From Flammeovirgaceae bacterium BBD 1991-12 (lineage in GTDB: Bacteria > Bacteroidota > Bacteroidia > Cytophagales > Cyclobacteriaceae), in assembly GCA_001657315.1 (NCBI GenBank), contig LYSV01000014.1:28356-92355 (forward strand): a DNA stretch of 64,000 bases, given 5' to 3'. Positions 8,450 to 16,360 of this stretch are shown in pieces (within the stretch, counting starts at the first letter, position 1; every line of letters starts with the position of its first letter). Made by a program: the position numbers and the translations under genes. The notes under the pieces are model-generated. The model was not told the DNA's origin. It worked only from the letters and a program-made list of their open reading frames with translations, and did not search any database.

Positions 8450-9172
8450 TTTTATGGCTGTTTCTAATACTGATTGGATTGCTCTTGATTTACCCATTGG
8501 TTCAAGAAAGCAATTAAATAGGTTTACCGCAATTACGAGAAATGTAGCCGGATGTCTCAGCTTATCGTATTTAATCGCAGTTAGAATCGTTAGAACTATT
8601 ATGACAAAACTTGCCAAATAGATAGCGGTCATGACATTCAGATCAGGACTAAATCCTTCAATTACGATTTGAACAAACTGAATGCCTCTGCCTAAAGCAG
8701 GCAACATGATAATAAAAACAGTGGATATTAACCACCAAACGTGATTTTCTAAATCTTTTCTCTGAGTTATACTTTTTATTACTGCGTACATGAAGGCACT
8801 TATCATAACCATTTCTACAACTGCTATTCCATAGAAAAACCAATCATTGAACGGCCCGAACCTTCCTGGATTTGCTTGAGATATTTGTACCAATTTGATG
8901 TCCCTATACATCATGTTAAGTGAACCAATTCCAACACCTCCAGCTACAAATATGCCAATGATACCGTTGGTCCGATGAATACTCATTTTTCCATGCGTTG
9001 CATAATAGGGCTGAAATACCAGGAATAAGTACCAGATACTACCAGCCCAATAATGAATGTGAATTGACCAGGCGTTGTCAGTAAAATCACCCCAATAGTC
9101 CATAAATATGCCCAATTGCATCAGTACCATTGGGATAATCATCCATTTATGAAGATTCCTATACTTATCCAT
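8444..9172 (-). CDS. Multi-pass membrane protein of unknown function
   Basis: 242 aa with about seven hydrophobic segments (around 10-28, 38-56, 68-86, 108-130, 145-165, 178-200 and 205-222) and histidines near the membrane edges (HIHYWAG, YATHGKMSIHR, NHVWW). The pattern is similar to DUF2306-like integral membrane proteins, but I cannot assign it firmly. It lies 46 bp after the DUF3179 gene on the same strand, with only a half-site (CCCATAAC) between them, so the two may travel as one unit. No catalytic motif was recognised. Confidence 0.65.
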   Translation of the reverse strand: MDKYRNLHKWMIIPMVLMQLGIFMDYWGDFTDNAWSIHIHYWAGSIWYLFLVFQPYYATHGKMSIHRTNGIIGIFVAGGVGIGSLNMMYRDIKLVQISQANPGRFGPFNDWFFYGIAVVEMVMISAFMYAVIKSITQRKDLENHVWWLISTVFIIMLPALGRGIQFVQIVIEGFSPDLNVMTAIYLASFVIIVLTILTAIKYDKLRHPATFLVIAVNLFNCFLEPMGKSRAIQSVLETAIKG

Positions 9173-9218
9173 ACAGTTTGACTTTTACTATCCTTATTCT
9201 TTTCGGTTGGTTATGGGC

Positions 9219-10169
9219 TTAATTTCCATAAGTTCCTGAGTCTGGGAAAAAGCTATTCCATGCCCAATCATATACAATCGTACCTGGGATCATATTTCCG
9301 TTCTTATCCTCTGCCCAGGCAGTATATCCGGATTCATCAAAATGGATGAGGAGTTCCTGATCCTCCAGGGTGTACTCCATAGGAGAATCTCCCTCAAATA
9401 GTTTTTCAAAGGGCAGGAATATTGATGAAGATCCCAGTTCAACACCCAATCCTAAATTTTGAATTTGATGAATGGTATTGCGTTCCGGTGGATATTCCTT
9501 ATCGGGTGCCCAGGTATTGTAATACTGTTTCTGATACACTAAACCTGGAAATACAGCTTCTGAAGTATCATTATTAATGAGCAGTTTGGTATCGGGGTAT
9601 TTACTTTTCCAAAAAGCCCAGGTGCTTTGAATTGAGGGAAGGGGAGTTAAGCGTTCACCCTCGAGTTCTCCATAGATGGCCTTACAGGACAATTGGTTCC
9701 ATACTGTGTTCGTTTTTCTATCTACGATCAATAAATTATTATCCCAAAGTGCTCTTCCAAAATCAAAACCTGATTTATCTCCATTAATATTTCCTTCGAA
9801 AATACGTGCTGAGCCCACAAGTGGACACCAGGTTAGCAGGTAATTATTTGAATCAACAAATAGGTTGGCCACCTCAAAACCTGATAAGTAAGTTAATGGA
9901 ACTGCAAGTTGGGTATCTTCAAATGCGATGCCAAGCACCAGTTCATTACTATCTATTTCAATAATATCTGGTTCTGAAATTTCCAATTTATCTAACCCTT
10001 TATCGATAGGCATATCAAGTTCAATAGGTTCTCTACCTGGCCAATTTTGAGCCAATAATTTTATGGTTTCAATTCTATCCTCAGATACTGCTTTGTCCAG
10101 GCTACTCTGTTTGCATGATAAAAGTGTAATCGATATTATAAGCAGAAATATTAGATTTAAATTTTTCAT
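9219..10169 (-). CDS. DUF3179 domain lipoprotein
   Basis: 316 aa when started at the ATG at 10169, which gives a lipoprotein signal peptide (MKNLNLIFLLIISITLLSC). A longer frame reaches 10274, but its extra 35 residues are not signal-like. DUF3179 hallmarks are clear: a (L/V)TWCPLVGSARIFEG segment, DFGRALWDNNLLIVDRKTN, NQLSCKAIYGELEGERL and PSIQSTWAFWK. The function of DUF3179 proteins is not established. A C-terminal part of about 110 residues follows, with charged edges. Confidence 0.85.
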   Translation of the reverse strand: MKNLNLIFLLIISITLLSCKQSSLDKAVSEDRIETIKLLAQNWPGREPIELDMPIDKGLDKLEISEPDIIEIDSNELVLGIAFEDTQLAVPLTYLSGFEVANLFVDSNNYLLTWCPLVGSARIFEGNINGDKSGFDFGRALWDNNLLIVDRKTNTVWNQLSCKAIYGELEGERLTPLPSIQSTWAFWKSKYPDTKLLINNDTSEAVFPGLVYQKQYYNTWAPDKEYPPERNTIHQIQNLGLGVELGSSSIFLPFEKLFEGDSPMEYTLEDQELLIHFDESGYTAWAEDKNGNMIPGTIVYDWAWNSFFPDSGTYGN

Positions 10170-10297
10170 ATTATCACAATTTGCGCATAGCATAGCCATA
10201 AATTTTAATGCAATGAACTTAACTGAATATAAAGGTACTGTGACCGAGGAAAGAAAAATTGTAAAAATCGGCACACTTAATGTTAGAATTACGATCT

Positions 10298-10405
10298 GCG
10301 CATAACGTCCCGGCTAAAATCTCAGGCTGATCGTCTGTTTTTGATTTAATAGTATCTGATTCAACTGCAACTCATTAGCCTATGGATTATTAGCGTCTGT
10401 TATCT
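10298..10405 (-). other. attC-like site after 83-aa ORF (site 3)
   Basis: Minus strand: left end GATAACAGACGCTAA (plus 10390-10404), right end TTAGCCGGGACGTTATGCGC (plus 10298-10317). TAAC/GTTA and GCTAA/TTAGC pair, with mismatched bases between, and the middle is about 70 bp. This is the usual geometry of integron attC sites. Confidence 0.6.
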
Positions 10406-10423
10406 GTAGCCCTTTTTCTTGTT

Positions 10424-10675
10424 CTAATTATTAAGGGCAGTAGAGAGCCCAGCTAATAGTAAAAGTTCAAAAATCAGGAGTCCTTTGAAGTTCTGATGCA
10501 TTACATCCAAAGGCATCAAAACCTGGCTCTTATGTTCGAGCTGGTATATCAAGTTGATTGTTCCAGGACCTAAGTTTGTCTGTTGTTGAGTTCGTCTATA
10601 AATCGTTACAAGGTCTCCTGATTGAACTGTTTGTTGAATAGGGTTTCGATAATCTTCAAACAGATCATCATCCAT
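10424..10675 (-). CDS. Hypothetical protein, possibly a partial gene
   Basis: 83 aa: a polar N-terminal part (DDDLFEDYRNPIQQTVQSGD, then YRRTQQQTNLGPG) and a hydrophobic C-terminal segment (about residues 65-79, GLLIFELLLLAGLSTAL). The frame is open for eleven more codons before the ATG, and those codons overlap the GTCTAAC half-site of the preceding cassette, so the 5' end may have been fused to an attC sequence and the gene shortened. I do not recognise the family. It is bounded by a clear attC-like site on its 3' side. Confidence 0.4.
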   Translation of the reverse strand: MDDDLFEDYRNPIQQTVQSGDLVTIYRRTQQQTNLGPGTINLIYQLEHKSQVLMPLDVMHQNFKGLLIFELLLLAGLSTALNN

Positions 10676-10697
10676 AATTTCAAACTTCGCCCCACTA

Positions 10698-10704
10698 GTT
10701 AGAC
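10698..10704 (-). other. attC half-site after AraC gene (site 4, partial)
   Basis: GTCTAAC on the minus strand is an exact RYYYAAC core, 20 bp after the AraC stop codon. No matching GTTRRRY end is visible before the next ORF, so the site looks truncated. Confidence 0.35.
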
Positions 10705-10723
10705 GCCATTAGATTTTTCACTG

Positions 10724-11563
10724 TCAATTCAGTTGGAATGAGGATTCAAAATTATCCAGATCCTGCAGGTTGAAATTGTAAAAATCGGAAGTGATGCCCT
10801 TGTCCCTCAGAAACTGTGTGGGTGTGATCCCGGCAAATTGTTTAAAGTCTTTGATAAAGTGAGACTGATCGTAATAATCATTTTCCAACGCAATGCGTGT
10901 CAGGGAAGGAGCTGCACTATTCATCATATCCAGGGCAGCCTTGTTAAACCGCATGATCTTTTTGTAGTAATTTGGGCTCAACCCCACTTGCTGAATGAAG
11001 AGTTTTCTGAATCCCCGATTCGAAAGACACAAGATATCACTTAATTCATCCATATTGAGTTGGTTATTCTTTAGTAGAGAAACCGCAGTTGGCAGTCGTT
11101 TATCAATTTGATGCAATGCTATCCGACTTAAGATAAAATTCTCCGCTGCTTCGAATGTAGACTCAAGGTCTGGTTGAGAAAGCAGTTGATCTCGAAAGGA
11201 CTCAAAATCGCTAGCTTTAAAGAACAAATCACAACTCGATATAGTGTTATGTAATTCACCCATGGGAATCCCTTTGAAGTAATACATACCAAATGGATTG
11301 AACTGAATATTCAAAAACTTAAGGGGTCTGACATGTTTCATCGCAACTGTACTGCTGCATGATGTCCCAAGAATCGATGATTTGCGAGTGTTGTTCAACC
11401 AAAGCTTTTCACCAGTTAAAGAAATGCTTAAGTTACTGGTTGCATTGGGGAAAATAGCGATCCACTTATCTGTTAGATGTTGTTCGTCTAAGTCGATGTA
11501 CGCAATGAAATTAACAATTTGCCTTAGTTTGGGATTTTTCGGTATGTGGATTTGCTGAGGCAT
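10724..11563 (-). CDS. AraC-family transcriptional regulator
   Basis: 279 aa from the ATG at 11563 (MPQQIHIPKNPKLRQ). A longer frame to 11617 runs through an attC-like right end and is not believed. The N-terminal part is of the DUF6597/effector-binding type (about 1-140). The C-terminal AraC helix-turn-helix pair is at about 165-262 (LSDILCLSNRGFRKLFIQQVGLSPNYY, then IALENDYYDQSHFIKDFKQFAGITP, each within the expected spacing). It lies alone between two palindromic sites; its target is unknown. Confidence 0.88.
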   Translation of the reverse strand: MPQQIHIPKNPKLRQIVNFIAYIDLDEQHLTDKWIAIFPNATSNLSISLTGEKLWLNNTRKSSILGTSCSSTVAMKHVRPLKFLNIQFNPFGMYYFKGIPMGELHNTISSCDLFFKASDFESFRDQLLSQPDLESTFEAAENFILSRIALHQIDKRLPTAVSLLKNNQLNMDELSDILCLSNRGFRKLFIQQVGLSPNYYKKIMRFNKAALDMMNSAAPSLTRIALENDYYDQSHFIKDFKQFAGITPTQFLRDKGITSDFYNFNLQDLDNFESSFQLN

Positions 11564-11579
11564 CTTAATTGCATAGAAT

Positions 11580-11822
11580 GTTGCCCGTAACGTCTGTGTA
11601 TGGTGCGAGTGCGTCACACATTACATATCACTTACAATGTAGTGAATCTACCTTAAAGCCACAAGGTGCCAGATCAAACAACCAACCCAGATAATGTAGC
11701 GGTAAGATGATCGCGATTCTAAGCCTCCAAAAAGCTTCAAAGAGGTGGATGAACGGGCGAGTTTACCCTAAGATTTCAAAAAGCCTGGTCGCACATGCGT
11801 ACCGGCTGTTTATCCGCTTGGA
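11580..11822 (-). other. attC-like site after gene fragment (site 5)
   Basis: Minus strand: left end GGATAAACAGCCGGTACGC (contains the fragment's stop codon, plus 11812-11814) and right end CACAGACGTTACGGGC (plus 11584-11599). TAAaC pairs with GTTA, and GCATGTGCGA with TCGCACCATAC. The middle of about 190 bp is not coding. Confidence 0.5.
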
Positions 11823-11971
11823 GAAGCAAAAATTTCAAATTCATTAGTTGTGGGATTATAATACCAAATTTTAGCCGGCTCAAATGGATCCATTGGTGTA
11901 TAAGTTAATTCAACAAATGTGAAGATCAGCATCGGTAGGATCGTTTTCGTCTGCAAGAAAATTGCTGGTAA
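11812..11971 (-). pseudogene. Frameshifted gene fragment in a cassette position
   Basis: Starting at the attC right end (plus 11971) and reading down, frame 1 gives TSNFLADENDPTDADLH. A one-base shift near 11919-11922 then opens VELTYTPMDPFEPAKIWYYN and continues to EIFASPSG and a stop at 11812. There is no start codon. The first 29 bases are repeated at 7278-7306. The protein family is not recognised. Confidence 0.55.
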
Positions 11972-11977
11972 TGTTCA

Positions 11978-12039
11978 GTATAACAAGTGTGGCCTACCGA
12001 TAGGCGGCTACGCTTTGTTATACATTTTGTTGGCGATAG
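11978..12039 (-). other. attC-like site after sigma-factor gene (site 6)
   Basis: An imperfect palindrome of 46 bp at 11978-12023 with ends GTATAAC and GTTATAC, arms 11978-11996 and 12001-12023, and three unpaired bases. It is extended on the minus-strand 5' side by CTATCGCCAAC (plus 12029-12039), a block also found at the PhzF site (16347-16358). Extra-helical bases and the AAC/GTT ends are what an integron integrase recognises. Confidence 0.65.
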
Positions 12040-12088
12040 TTATTCTTCGCATTCAAATATTTGTTTAACCTTGGAGAATTACCTTTCG

Positions 12089-12116
12089 GAGTCCCCCGAA
12101 AGTTTGCAGGGGACCC
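12089..12116 (-). terminator. Hairpin after sigma-factor gene
   Basis: GAGTCCCC (12089-12096) pairs with GGGGACCC (12109-12116) with one mismatch and a 12-base loop. It is 31 bp after the sigma-factor stop codon. There is no T-run on the minus strand, so it is a weak terminator candidate. Confidence 0.4.
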
Positions 12117-12147
12117 GATATTTTATATACTGTATTTTTAAAATGTG

Positions 12148-13368
12148 TTATCGACCCGCTTTTTCTAATTTGTTATTAATCAATTCTTTTTCATTTTCCT
12201 TGGTTGCGAATTCAATGGCTTTGTTCAAGTACTCTGTTTCTTTTTCGATATTATTATTCATATGGTAAAGTTCAGCCAATAAACAGAAATAGTGGTGGTT
12301 ATCTTTTAATTCCAATTTATGGGCCTCCTGAATAGCTTCATCAACGGAATTCGCCTGTGCAAGGGCGTATGTCCGGTTCATAGCGATGATAGGTGAATAT
12401 TCTATGGTGAGCAACTTATTATATAACTGTAATATATTATTCCATTTTCCTTCGGTTTCTTCGGTATGCCAATAAGCAATTGCAGCTTCAAGATGATACT
12501 TTGTAACAATATTCCCCTCAGCAGAAAGGTTAAGATATTTTCTGCCTTTTTGAATAAGATCTTTATTCCATTCTCCCTTATCCTGTTCATGATACAAAAG
12601 ATCACCGTTTTCTCCGGATGTCCTTGCATCCAGTCTGGAAGCATGGAAACACATTAAGGCTATCAGGGCGTATATTTTTTGTTTTGGAAAGATCTTTTGC
12701 TCAGACAGGAAAAGGCTGAGTCGCATGGCTTCCCAACATATTTCATATCGGATGTTTTTTTCATTGGCACTGCTGTAGTACCCTTCATTAAACATCAAAT
12801 AGATAACTCTTAGTACATTATCAAGTCTTGCAACATACTGGTTTGAGGTAAGATCCGTTTCTACCCGATCACGTTCTTTGATAGCTTTTTTAGCTCTGTA
12901 TATTTTTTTGTTAATAGTTTCTTTATTTGACAGGAGTGCTTTGGCAATCTCTTCAATACTAAAACCACACAAAATCCTTAAGGCAATGCAAAGCTGAGAT
13001 TCGCTATTGAGTTCAGGGTCGCAGAGCACAAATATCATCTGAAGCTGACTATCTTCAATTATTTTGTCAGTAATTTCTGCGATGTTAACTTGCTGATTTC
13101 CAGCACCTAATTTAGGGGTGATCTTTTCATCATAGATCTTTTGTCTTCTGTAATGTTCGTTTAACAGATTCTGAGCTACTTTCCTGAGCCAGGCTTTTGG
13201 AAATTTGGGAACACCTTTATGAGACCAGGCTTTCAGGGCTCTGAGAAAAGTATCGGATACAATATCTTCTGCTAACTGCAGGTCAGTTAATCCATAATAA
13301 TTGCTGAGTACAGCGATCAGGTTGCTGTACTCAGACTTAAATATACCGGACAGTTGTTTGTCGTCCAT
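12148..13368 (-). CDS. RNA polymerase sigma factor with DUF6596 domain (YCII-linked ECF group)
   Basis: 406 aa. Sigma-70 region 2 is at about 10-80 (LAEDIVSDTFLRALKAW), region 4 at about 110-165 (GFSIEEIAKALLSNKETINKKIYRAKKAI), and the long C-terminal DUF6596/TPR-like extension follows (about 185-400, with LYLMFNEGY-type YLMFNEGYYSS and ALMCFHASRLDAR). This architecture is the ECF41-like group encoded with YCII-domain proteins. The YCII gene lies 30 bp upstream on the same strand, so the pair forms one operon. It is paralogous to the frameshifted gene at 31013-32277. Confidence 0.9.
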   Translation of the reverse strand: MDDKQLSGIFKSEYSNLIAVLSNYYGLTDLQLAEDIVSDTFLRALKAWSHKGVPKFPKAWLRKVAQNLLNEHYRRQKIYDEKITPKLGAGNQQVNIAEITDKIIEDSQLQMIFVLCDPELNSESQLCIALRILCGFSIEEIAKALLSNKETINKKIYRAKKAIKERDRVETDLTSNQYVARLDNVLRVIYLMFNEGYYSSANEKNIRYEICWEAMRLSLFLSEQKIFPKQKIYALIALMCFHASRLDARTSGENGDLLYHEQDKGEWNKDLIQKGRKYLNLSAEGNIVTKYHLEAAIAYWHTEETEGKWNNILQLYNKLLTIEYSPIIAMNRTYALAQANSVDEAIQEAHKLELKDNHHYFCLLAELYHMNNNIEKETEYLNKAIEFATKENEKELINNKLEKAGR

Positions 13369-13398
13369 AATAACTGCGTTGTCCAGTTAAACAGAGCA

Positions 13399-13749
13399 CT
13401 ACATTCCATCAAGGATCATAATGTCTCTGACTTCTACTTTACCGCCGTTACTCAATGCAGGGCAACCTTTACCAAGCTGGATGGCTTCTTCAATAGAATC
13501 TGCCGCTACGATAATATAACCTCCCACAATCTCCTTAACTTCTGCATAGGGTCCATCTGTAATGGATCCATCTGCATGCATGGTTTTTCCTTCAAAGCCA
13601 AGCGCTTCTCCCGGATTTTTGAGTTTGCCTTTTGCGCCAATTCCTCCCATCCAATCCTGCCAGGCTTTAACCTCTTCCTGTAATTGATCAGGAGTCGGTT
13701 CAAAATCCGGATTTGGTTCACTGTGGAATAGCATCATAAAATTTCTCAT
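13399..13749 (-). CDS. YCII-related domain protein
   Basis: 116 aa from the ATG at 13749 (MRNFMMLFHSEPN); the frame is open to 13782, but the added residues are not family-like. The ferredoxin-like YCII domain is recognised by MMLFHSEP, KNPGEALGFEGK, DGPYAEVKEIVGGYIIVAADSIEEA and VEVRDIMIL. Proteins of this type (also called DGPF domain) are regularly encoded with sigma factors like the one that follows; the mechanistic link is not established. It is the first gene of a two-gene operon inside the cassette region. Confidence 0.9.
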   Translation of the reverse strand: MRNFMMLFHSEPNPDFEPTPDQLQEEVKAWQDWMGGIGAKGKLKNPGEALGFEGKTMHADGSITDGPYAEVKEIVGGYIIVAADSIEEAIQLGKGCPALSNGGKVEVRDIMILDGM

Positions 13750-13879
13750 GTCTTTTGTTTTTAATGAATAAAGAATAAGCATTCATATTCATAATGATCG
13801 GGAACCTGGAAATTGGACAACAATCTAATTTTTTTCTGTCTATGACCAAAAAATTGGCGCACTATATGGTCGCTCCTGT

Positions 13880-13968
13880 CTTGTGCATTGCTGGCTTCCC
13901 GCTCACGGTAGCATGATGATGTCGTAGCTGACAACAGGAAGCTAATGCATTATACACATTGTTTAGCT
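13880..13968 (-). other. attC-like site after methyltransferase gene (site 7)
   Basis: Minus strand: TAGCTAAACAATG (the stop codon TAG touches GCTAAAC) and TGCATTAGCTTCC pair with GGGAAGCCAGCAATGCAC (plus 13883-13900). The loop is about 40 bp. The right GTT core is not clear, so it may be degenerate. Confidence 0.45.
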
Positions 13969-14623
13969 ACAGCCTTTTTAATTTTGTCATTGAATATTTT
14001 CGTTCAACCGCTTCCCCTGTTTTACTTTTTACCTGCTCTGTCCTATCCGTAGAGTCAATAATTCTTAAAGTTGTCGTTCCCACAAGGTCTTTGATCTCAC
14101 TTCTTCCATACAGTTTAAACATTTCCCCAACAACAGGAAGTTTTTGCATAAATTCCCTGTCGCCATAAGTAAGCACACAGATCCCGTCAGGTTTCAATGT
14201 TCTCTCGATTTCACTAATCAGTTTCAAAGGATCTGACCAAAAATAAATCGTGTTCACACTCATTATTCTATCGAAAAACTTGTCTTTATAAGGTATATTT
14301 TCTCCGTCATAAAGCTCAAACTTTGCCTGTTTCGTAGAATTCGCAGTTTGTGCTTCATCCCACATTGTTTCCGAAATCTCCAGACCGTAATATTTGATCT
14401 CTTTCGCTGCCCCCATTAGTTCGTCTAAATGCCCACAATTGCCATGTCCAAGTTCCAATACTAAGTTTTTATCTTTCAATTCGAGAAATTCGATCGAGTT
14501 TGATATCATTCCGATATTCGTCTCATTCAAATTTTTTCCTATTTCAATTCCAGTCTCTCCATATGGACATGCCAATTGTTTTTCCAGCTCACGAATTTCC
14601 TTTTCCGTTAATTCACTTTTCAT
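13967..14623 (-). CDS. Class I SAM-dependent methyltransferase
   Basis: 218 aa with a Rossmann-type methyltransferase core: motif I VLELGHGNCGHLDEL (about residues 55-69), the acidic motif II (YYGLEISETM), DRIMSVNTIYFWSDP as the motif IV region and EIERTLKPDGICVLTYGDR as the post-motif. The substrate is unknown. It has a charged N-terminus (KSELTEKEIRELEKQLACP) with a conserved-looking CPYGETG. Single-gene unit; the stop codon touches an attC-like palindrome. Confidence 0.85.
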   Translation of the reverse strand: MKSELTEKEIRELEKQLACPYGETGIEIGKNLNETNIGMISNSIEFLELKDKNLVLELGHGNCGHLDELMGAAKEIKYYGLEISETMWDEAQTANSTKQAKFELYDGENIPYKDKFFDRIMSVNTIYFWSDPLKLISEIERTLKPDGICVLTYGDREFMQKLPVVGEMFKLYGRSEIKDLVGTTTLRIIDSTDRTEQVKSKTGEAVERKYSMTKLKRL

Positions 14624-14662
14624 TTTTTTGGTTGTATTTACTTTGCCAATATGATAAAGCCC

Positions 14663-14769
14663 GGATTACAACCTATTCCAGGATCAGCACGCATGACGCT
14701 TTCGCTGTATGCGCACTGATTGGTTTGTATAAACGACCGTTTTAATGGCGTTTATTTTTCGTTATAGCC
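14663..14769 (-). other. attC-like site after alpha/beta hydrolase gene (site 8)
   Basis: Minus strand left end GGCTATAACG (plus 14760-14769), right end AGGTTGTAATCC (plus 14663-14674). The middle folds: AAACGaCC/GGCGTTT around 14731-14752, and CAGTGCGCATACAGC pairs imperfectly with GCGTCATGCGTGCTG. AAC and GTT cores lie at the two ends. Length about 107 bp. Confidence 0.55.
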
Positions 14770-14770
14770 T

Positions 14771-15580
14771 TTATATTCGTTCCAAGATAAAATTTACTAA
14801 TGGGCTATCCTCTTGTCCCATCTTATGCACTATTTGGTAGTGGTTCTGTTTTGGATATTCGTAGTATTCTATTGGAGTTTTTAATCTGTTTTCGGTATAC
14901 AGGTTTTTAGATTGTTCAATAAAGAAATTAGTTTCTTCAGATCCAACGCTCAGTAAAACAGGACATTTGAAAGCAGATAAGTTTTTGTTTGACACACTAT
15001 AAAATTCCACATCATCTTCATTCAATTGCAAAACCTCATTAAGGTAACTGTTTTTTACCGACTCCAAATTGAATATACCACTGAGACTACAAATTACCCT
15101 AACAGTTGACCTCAAATTCTCATTCATTAGATAGGTCATTAAAGCCAGGTGTCCTCCTGCGGAATGTCCACAGAGTATAAGCTCATTTGAGGAACCACTG
15201 TAACCAGATGCTTCCTTTTGAACCCAAGATATGGAAGCAGTTATATCGTTTAAGACCGTTCCCATGTCTACAGTGGGAATAAGGCGGTAGTTAACAATAC
15301 AGGTTGTTATATTATTTTTGACAAAAGGTTCAGCAATGAAGCTATAGCTTCTCTTATCCAACGCACGCCAATAACCTCCATGAATAAATATTAAGATTGG
15401 GGAATTGGGCAAGTTAGAAGGAAAGATGTCCAGCGTTTGTAGTGGAGCTTCTCCATATCTTTCATCTAAATAACACACGTAGTTTTCTCGTATTCTTTCG
15501 GATTCATTTTCATTAATGTCCAGAAAAAATTGAAAATTGGGATGGCGCGACCGAAGATCTAATTGGTTATCCGGAGTCAT
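14771..15580 (-). CDS. Alpha/beta hydrolase, arylformamidase-like
   Basis: 269 aa from the ATG at 15580 (MTPDNQLDLRSRHPNF); another ATG at 15610 adds ten residues and cannot be excluded. Oxyanion-hole motif HGGYW (about 66-70), nucleophile elbow GHSAGGH (Ser about 139), a late SVGSEETNFF segment that should carry the acid, and a catalytic His in PKQNHYQIVHK near the C-terminus. HGGYWRALDKR is typical of kynurenine-formamidase-like esterases, but the true substrate is unknown. No tryptophan-degradation genes are nearby. Single-gene unit. Confidence 0.8.
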   Translation of the reverse strand: MTPDNQLDLRSRHPNFQFFLDINENESERIRENYVCYLDERYGEAPLQTLDIFPSNLPNSPILIFIHGGYWRALDKRSYSFIAEPFVKNNITTCIVNYRLIPTVDMGTVLNDITASISWVQKEASGYSGSSNELILCGHSAGGHLALMTYLMNENLRSTVRVICSLSGIFNLESVKNSYLNEVLQLNEDDVEFYSVSNKNLSAFKCPVLLSVGSEETNFFIEQSKNLYTENRLKTPIEYYEYPKQNHYQIVHKMGQEDSPLVNFILERI

Positions 15581-15652
15581 GGTATTTTTTATGAAACGTA
15601 CATCAGGCAAAACGTATCGCTTATGTCCAAATCCGGATTTAAATTTAACTGA

Positions 15653-15805
15653 TTATTCTTGCTCTAAAACTTCTCTGTCTAAAGTTTCGATTTCGCTCTT
15701 TAAACTCTACTCAATATTCTCGTCTTTCCAGGTTCCTGAGGTTCCGGCGTTGCAACTTTGAAGTCCAAATGTCGTCAGGATGGCTAAAAGAATTAGTTGT
15801 TTCAT
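15653..15805 (-). pseudogene. Mini-lipoprotein ORF interrupted by an in-frame stop
   Basis: A lipoprotein signal peptide (MKQLILLAILTTFGLQSC) is followed by a 14-residue tail and a TAG stop at 15707-15709; the same frame then stays open for 17 more codons (SLKSEIETLDREVLEQE) to a TAA at 15653. Read through, it would be a 50-residue lipoprotein with a coiled-coil-like tail. Either a 32-aa peptide is made or the gene carries a nonsense mutation. The family is unknown. Confidence 0.45.
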
Positions 15806-15829
15806 TCTTATCTTTTTGCTTTTTTAATG

Positions 15830-15872
15830 GTACCTAACAATCCAGCTATAAAGTGTAGGAATGGTTAGGTTG
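15830..15872 (-). other. attC-like site after DUF2200 gene (site 9)
   Basis: ACCTAAC (15832-15838) and GTTAGGT (15864-15870) are exact RYYYAAC and GTTRRRY cores and pair fully; AATCC/GGAAT continues the stem with one extra base. At about 40 bp it is shorter than most attC sites. Confidence 0.6.
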
Positions 15873-15911
15873 GTCAGGTATATTCTTTAGAGCCATTATT
15901 GGCACCAGTTT

Positions 15912-16283
15912 TTATTTCTTTTCTACTCTTAAAATCTTCTCCATTTTACGACCTTTCGCTAATTCATCTACCAGCTTGTCCAGATATCTTACTTGCCGGG
16001 TCAATGAATTATCAATTTCTTCAATTCGATAACCACATATTACACCTTTTATCAGGTGAGCATTTGGATTTAGGTCTGCTTGTTGAAAGAAGGCTTCAAA
16101 AGTTGCCTTTTGACTGATAAATTTTTGTAATCTACCTTCATCAAATCCTGTCAACCACTCTATTACCTGGTGAAGTTCTTCTTTTGTTCTTCCTTTTTTC
16201 TCCACCTTCGTTATGTAATGCGGATAAACAGAAGCAAAAGTCATTTTTGCCATTCGTTCGTTATGTTCAGCGGTTACTTTCAT
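15912..16283 (-). CDS. DUF2200 family protein
   Basis: 123 aa, matching the usual length of DUF2200: MTFASVYPHYITKVEKKGRT at the start of the domain, then VIEWLTGFDE, FEAFFQQADLNPN and the LIKGVICGYRIEEIDNSLTRQVRYLDKLVDELAKG end. The family has no established function and is often found as a stand-alone gene. Translation may also begin at residue 11 (MAKMTFAS). Single-gene unit between two palindromic sites. Confidence 0.85.
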   Translation of the reverse strand: MKVTAEHNERMAKMTFASVYPHYITKVEKKGRTKEELHQVIEWLTGFDEGRLQKFISQKATFEAFFQQADLNPNAHLIKGVICGYRIEEIDNSLTRQVRYLDKLVDELAKGRKMEKILRVEKK

Positions 16284-16294
16284 GTCATTCTTTC

Positions 16295-16358
16295 AATTGG
16301 TACCAACGTTTGGTATAAACTGCATTAAAAAGCAGTTTATACCAAACGTTAGCGATAG
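16295..16358 (-). other. attC-like site after PhzF gene (site 10), 19-bp perfect palindrome
   Basis: Arms 16305-16323 and 16332-16350 are perfectly complementary over 19 bp with an 8-base loop. On the minus strand it begins CTATCGCTAACG (plus 16347-16358) and ends AACGTTGGTACC. It lies three bases after the PhzF stop codon. A perfect stem is unusual for attC, which normally has extra-helical bases. Confidence 0.55.
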
Positions 16359-16360
16359 TT

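Noticed and set aside
10164..10274. N-terminal extension of the DUF3179 gene to 10274
   Set aside because: The 35 extra residues are not signal-like, while the internal ATG at 10169 gives a clear lipoprotein signal.
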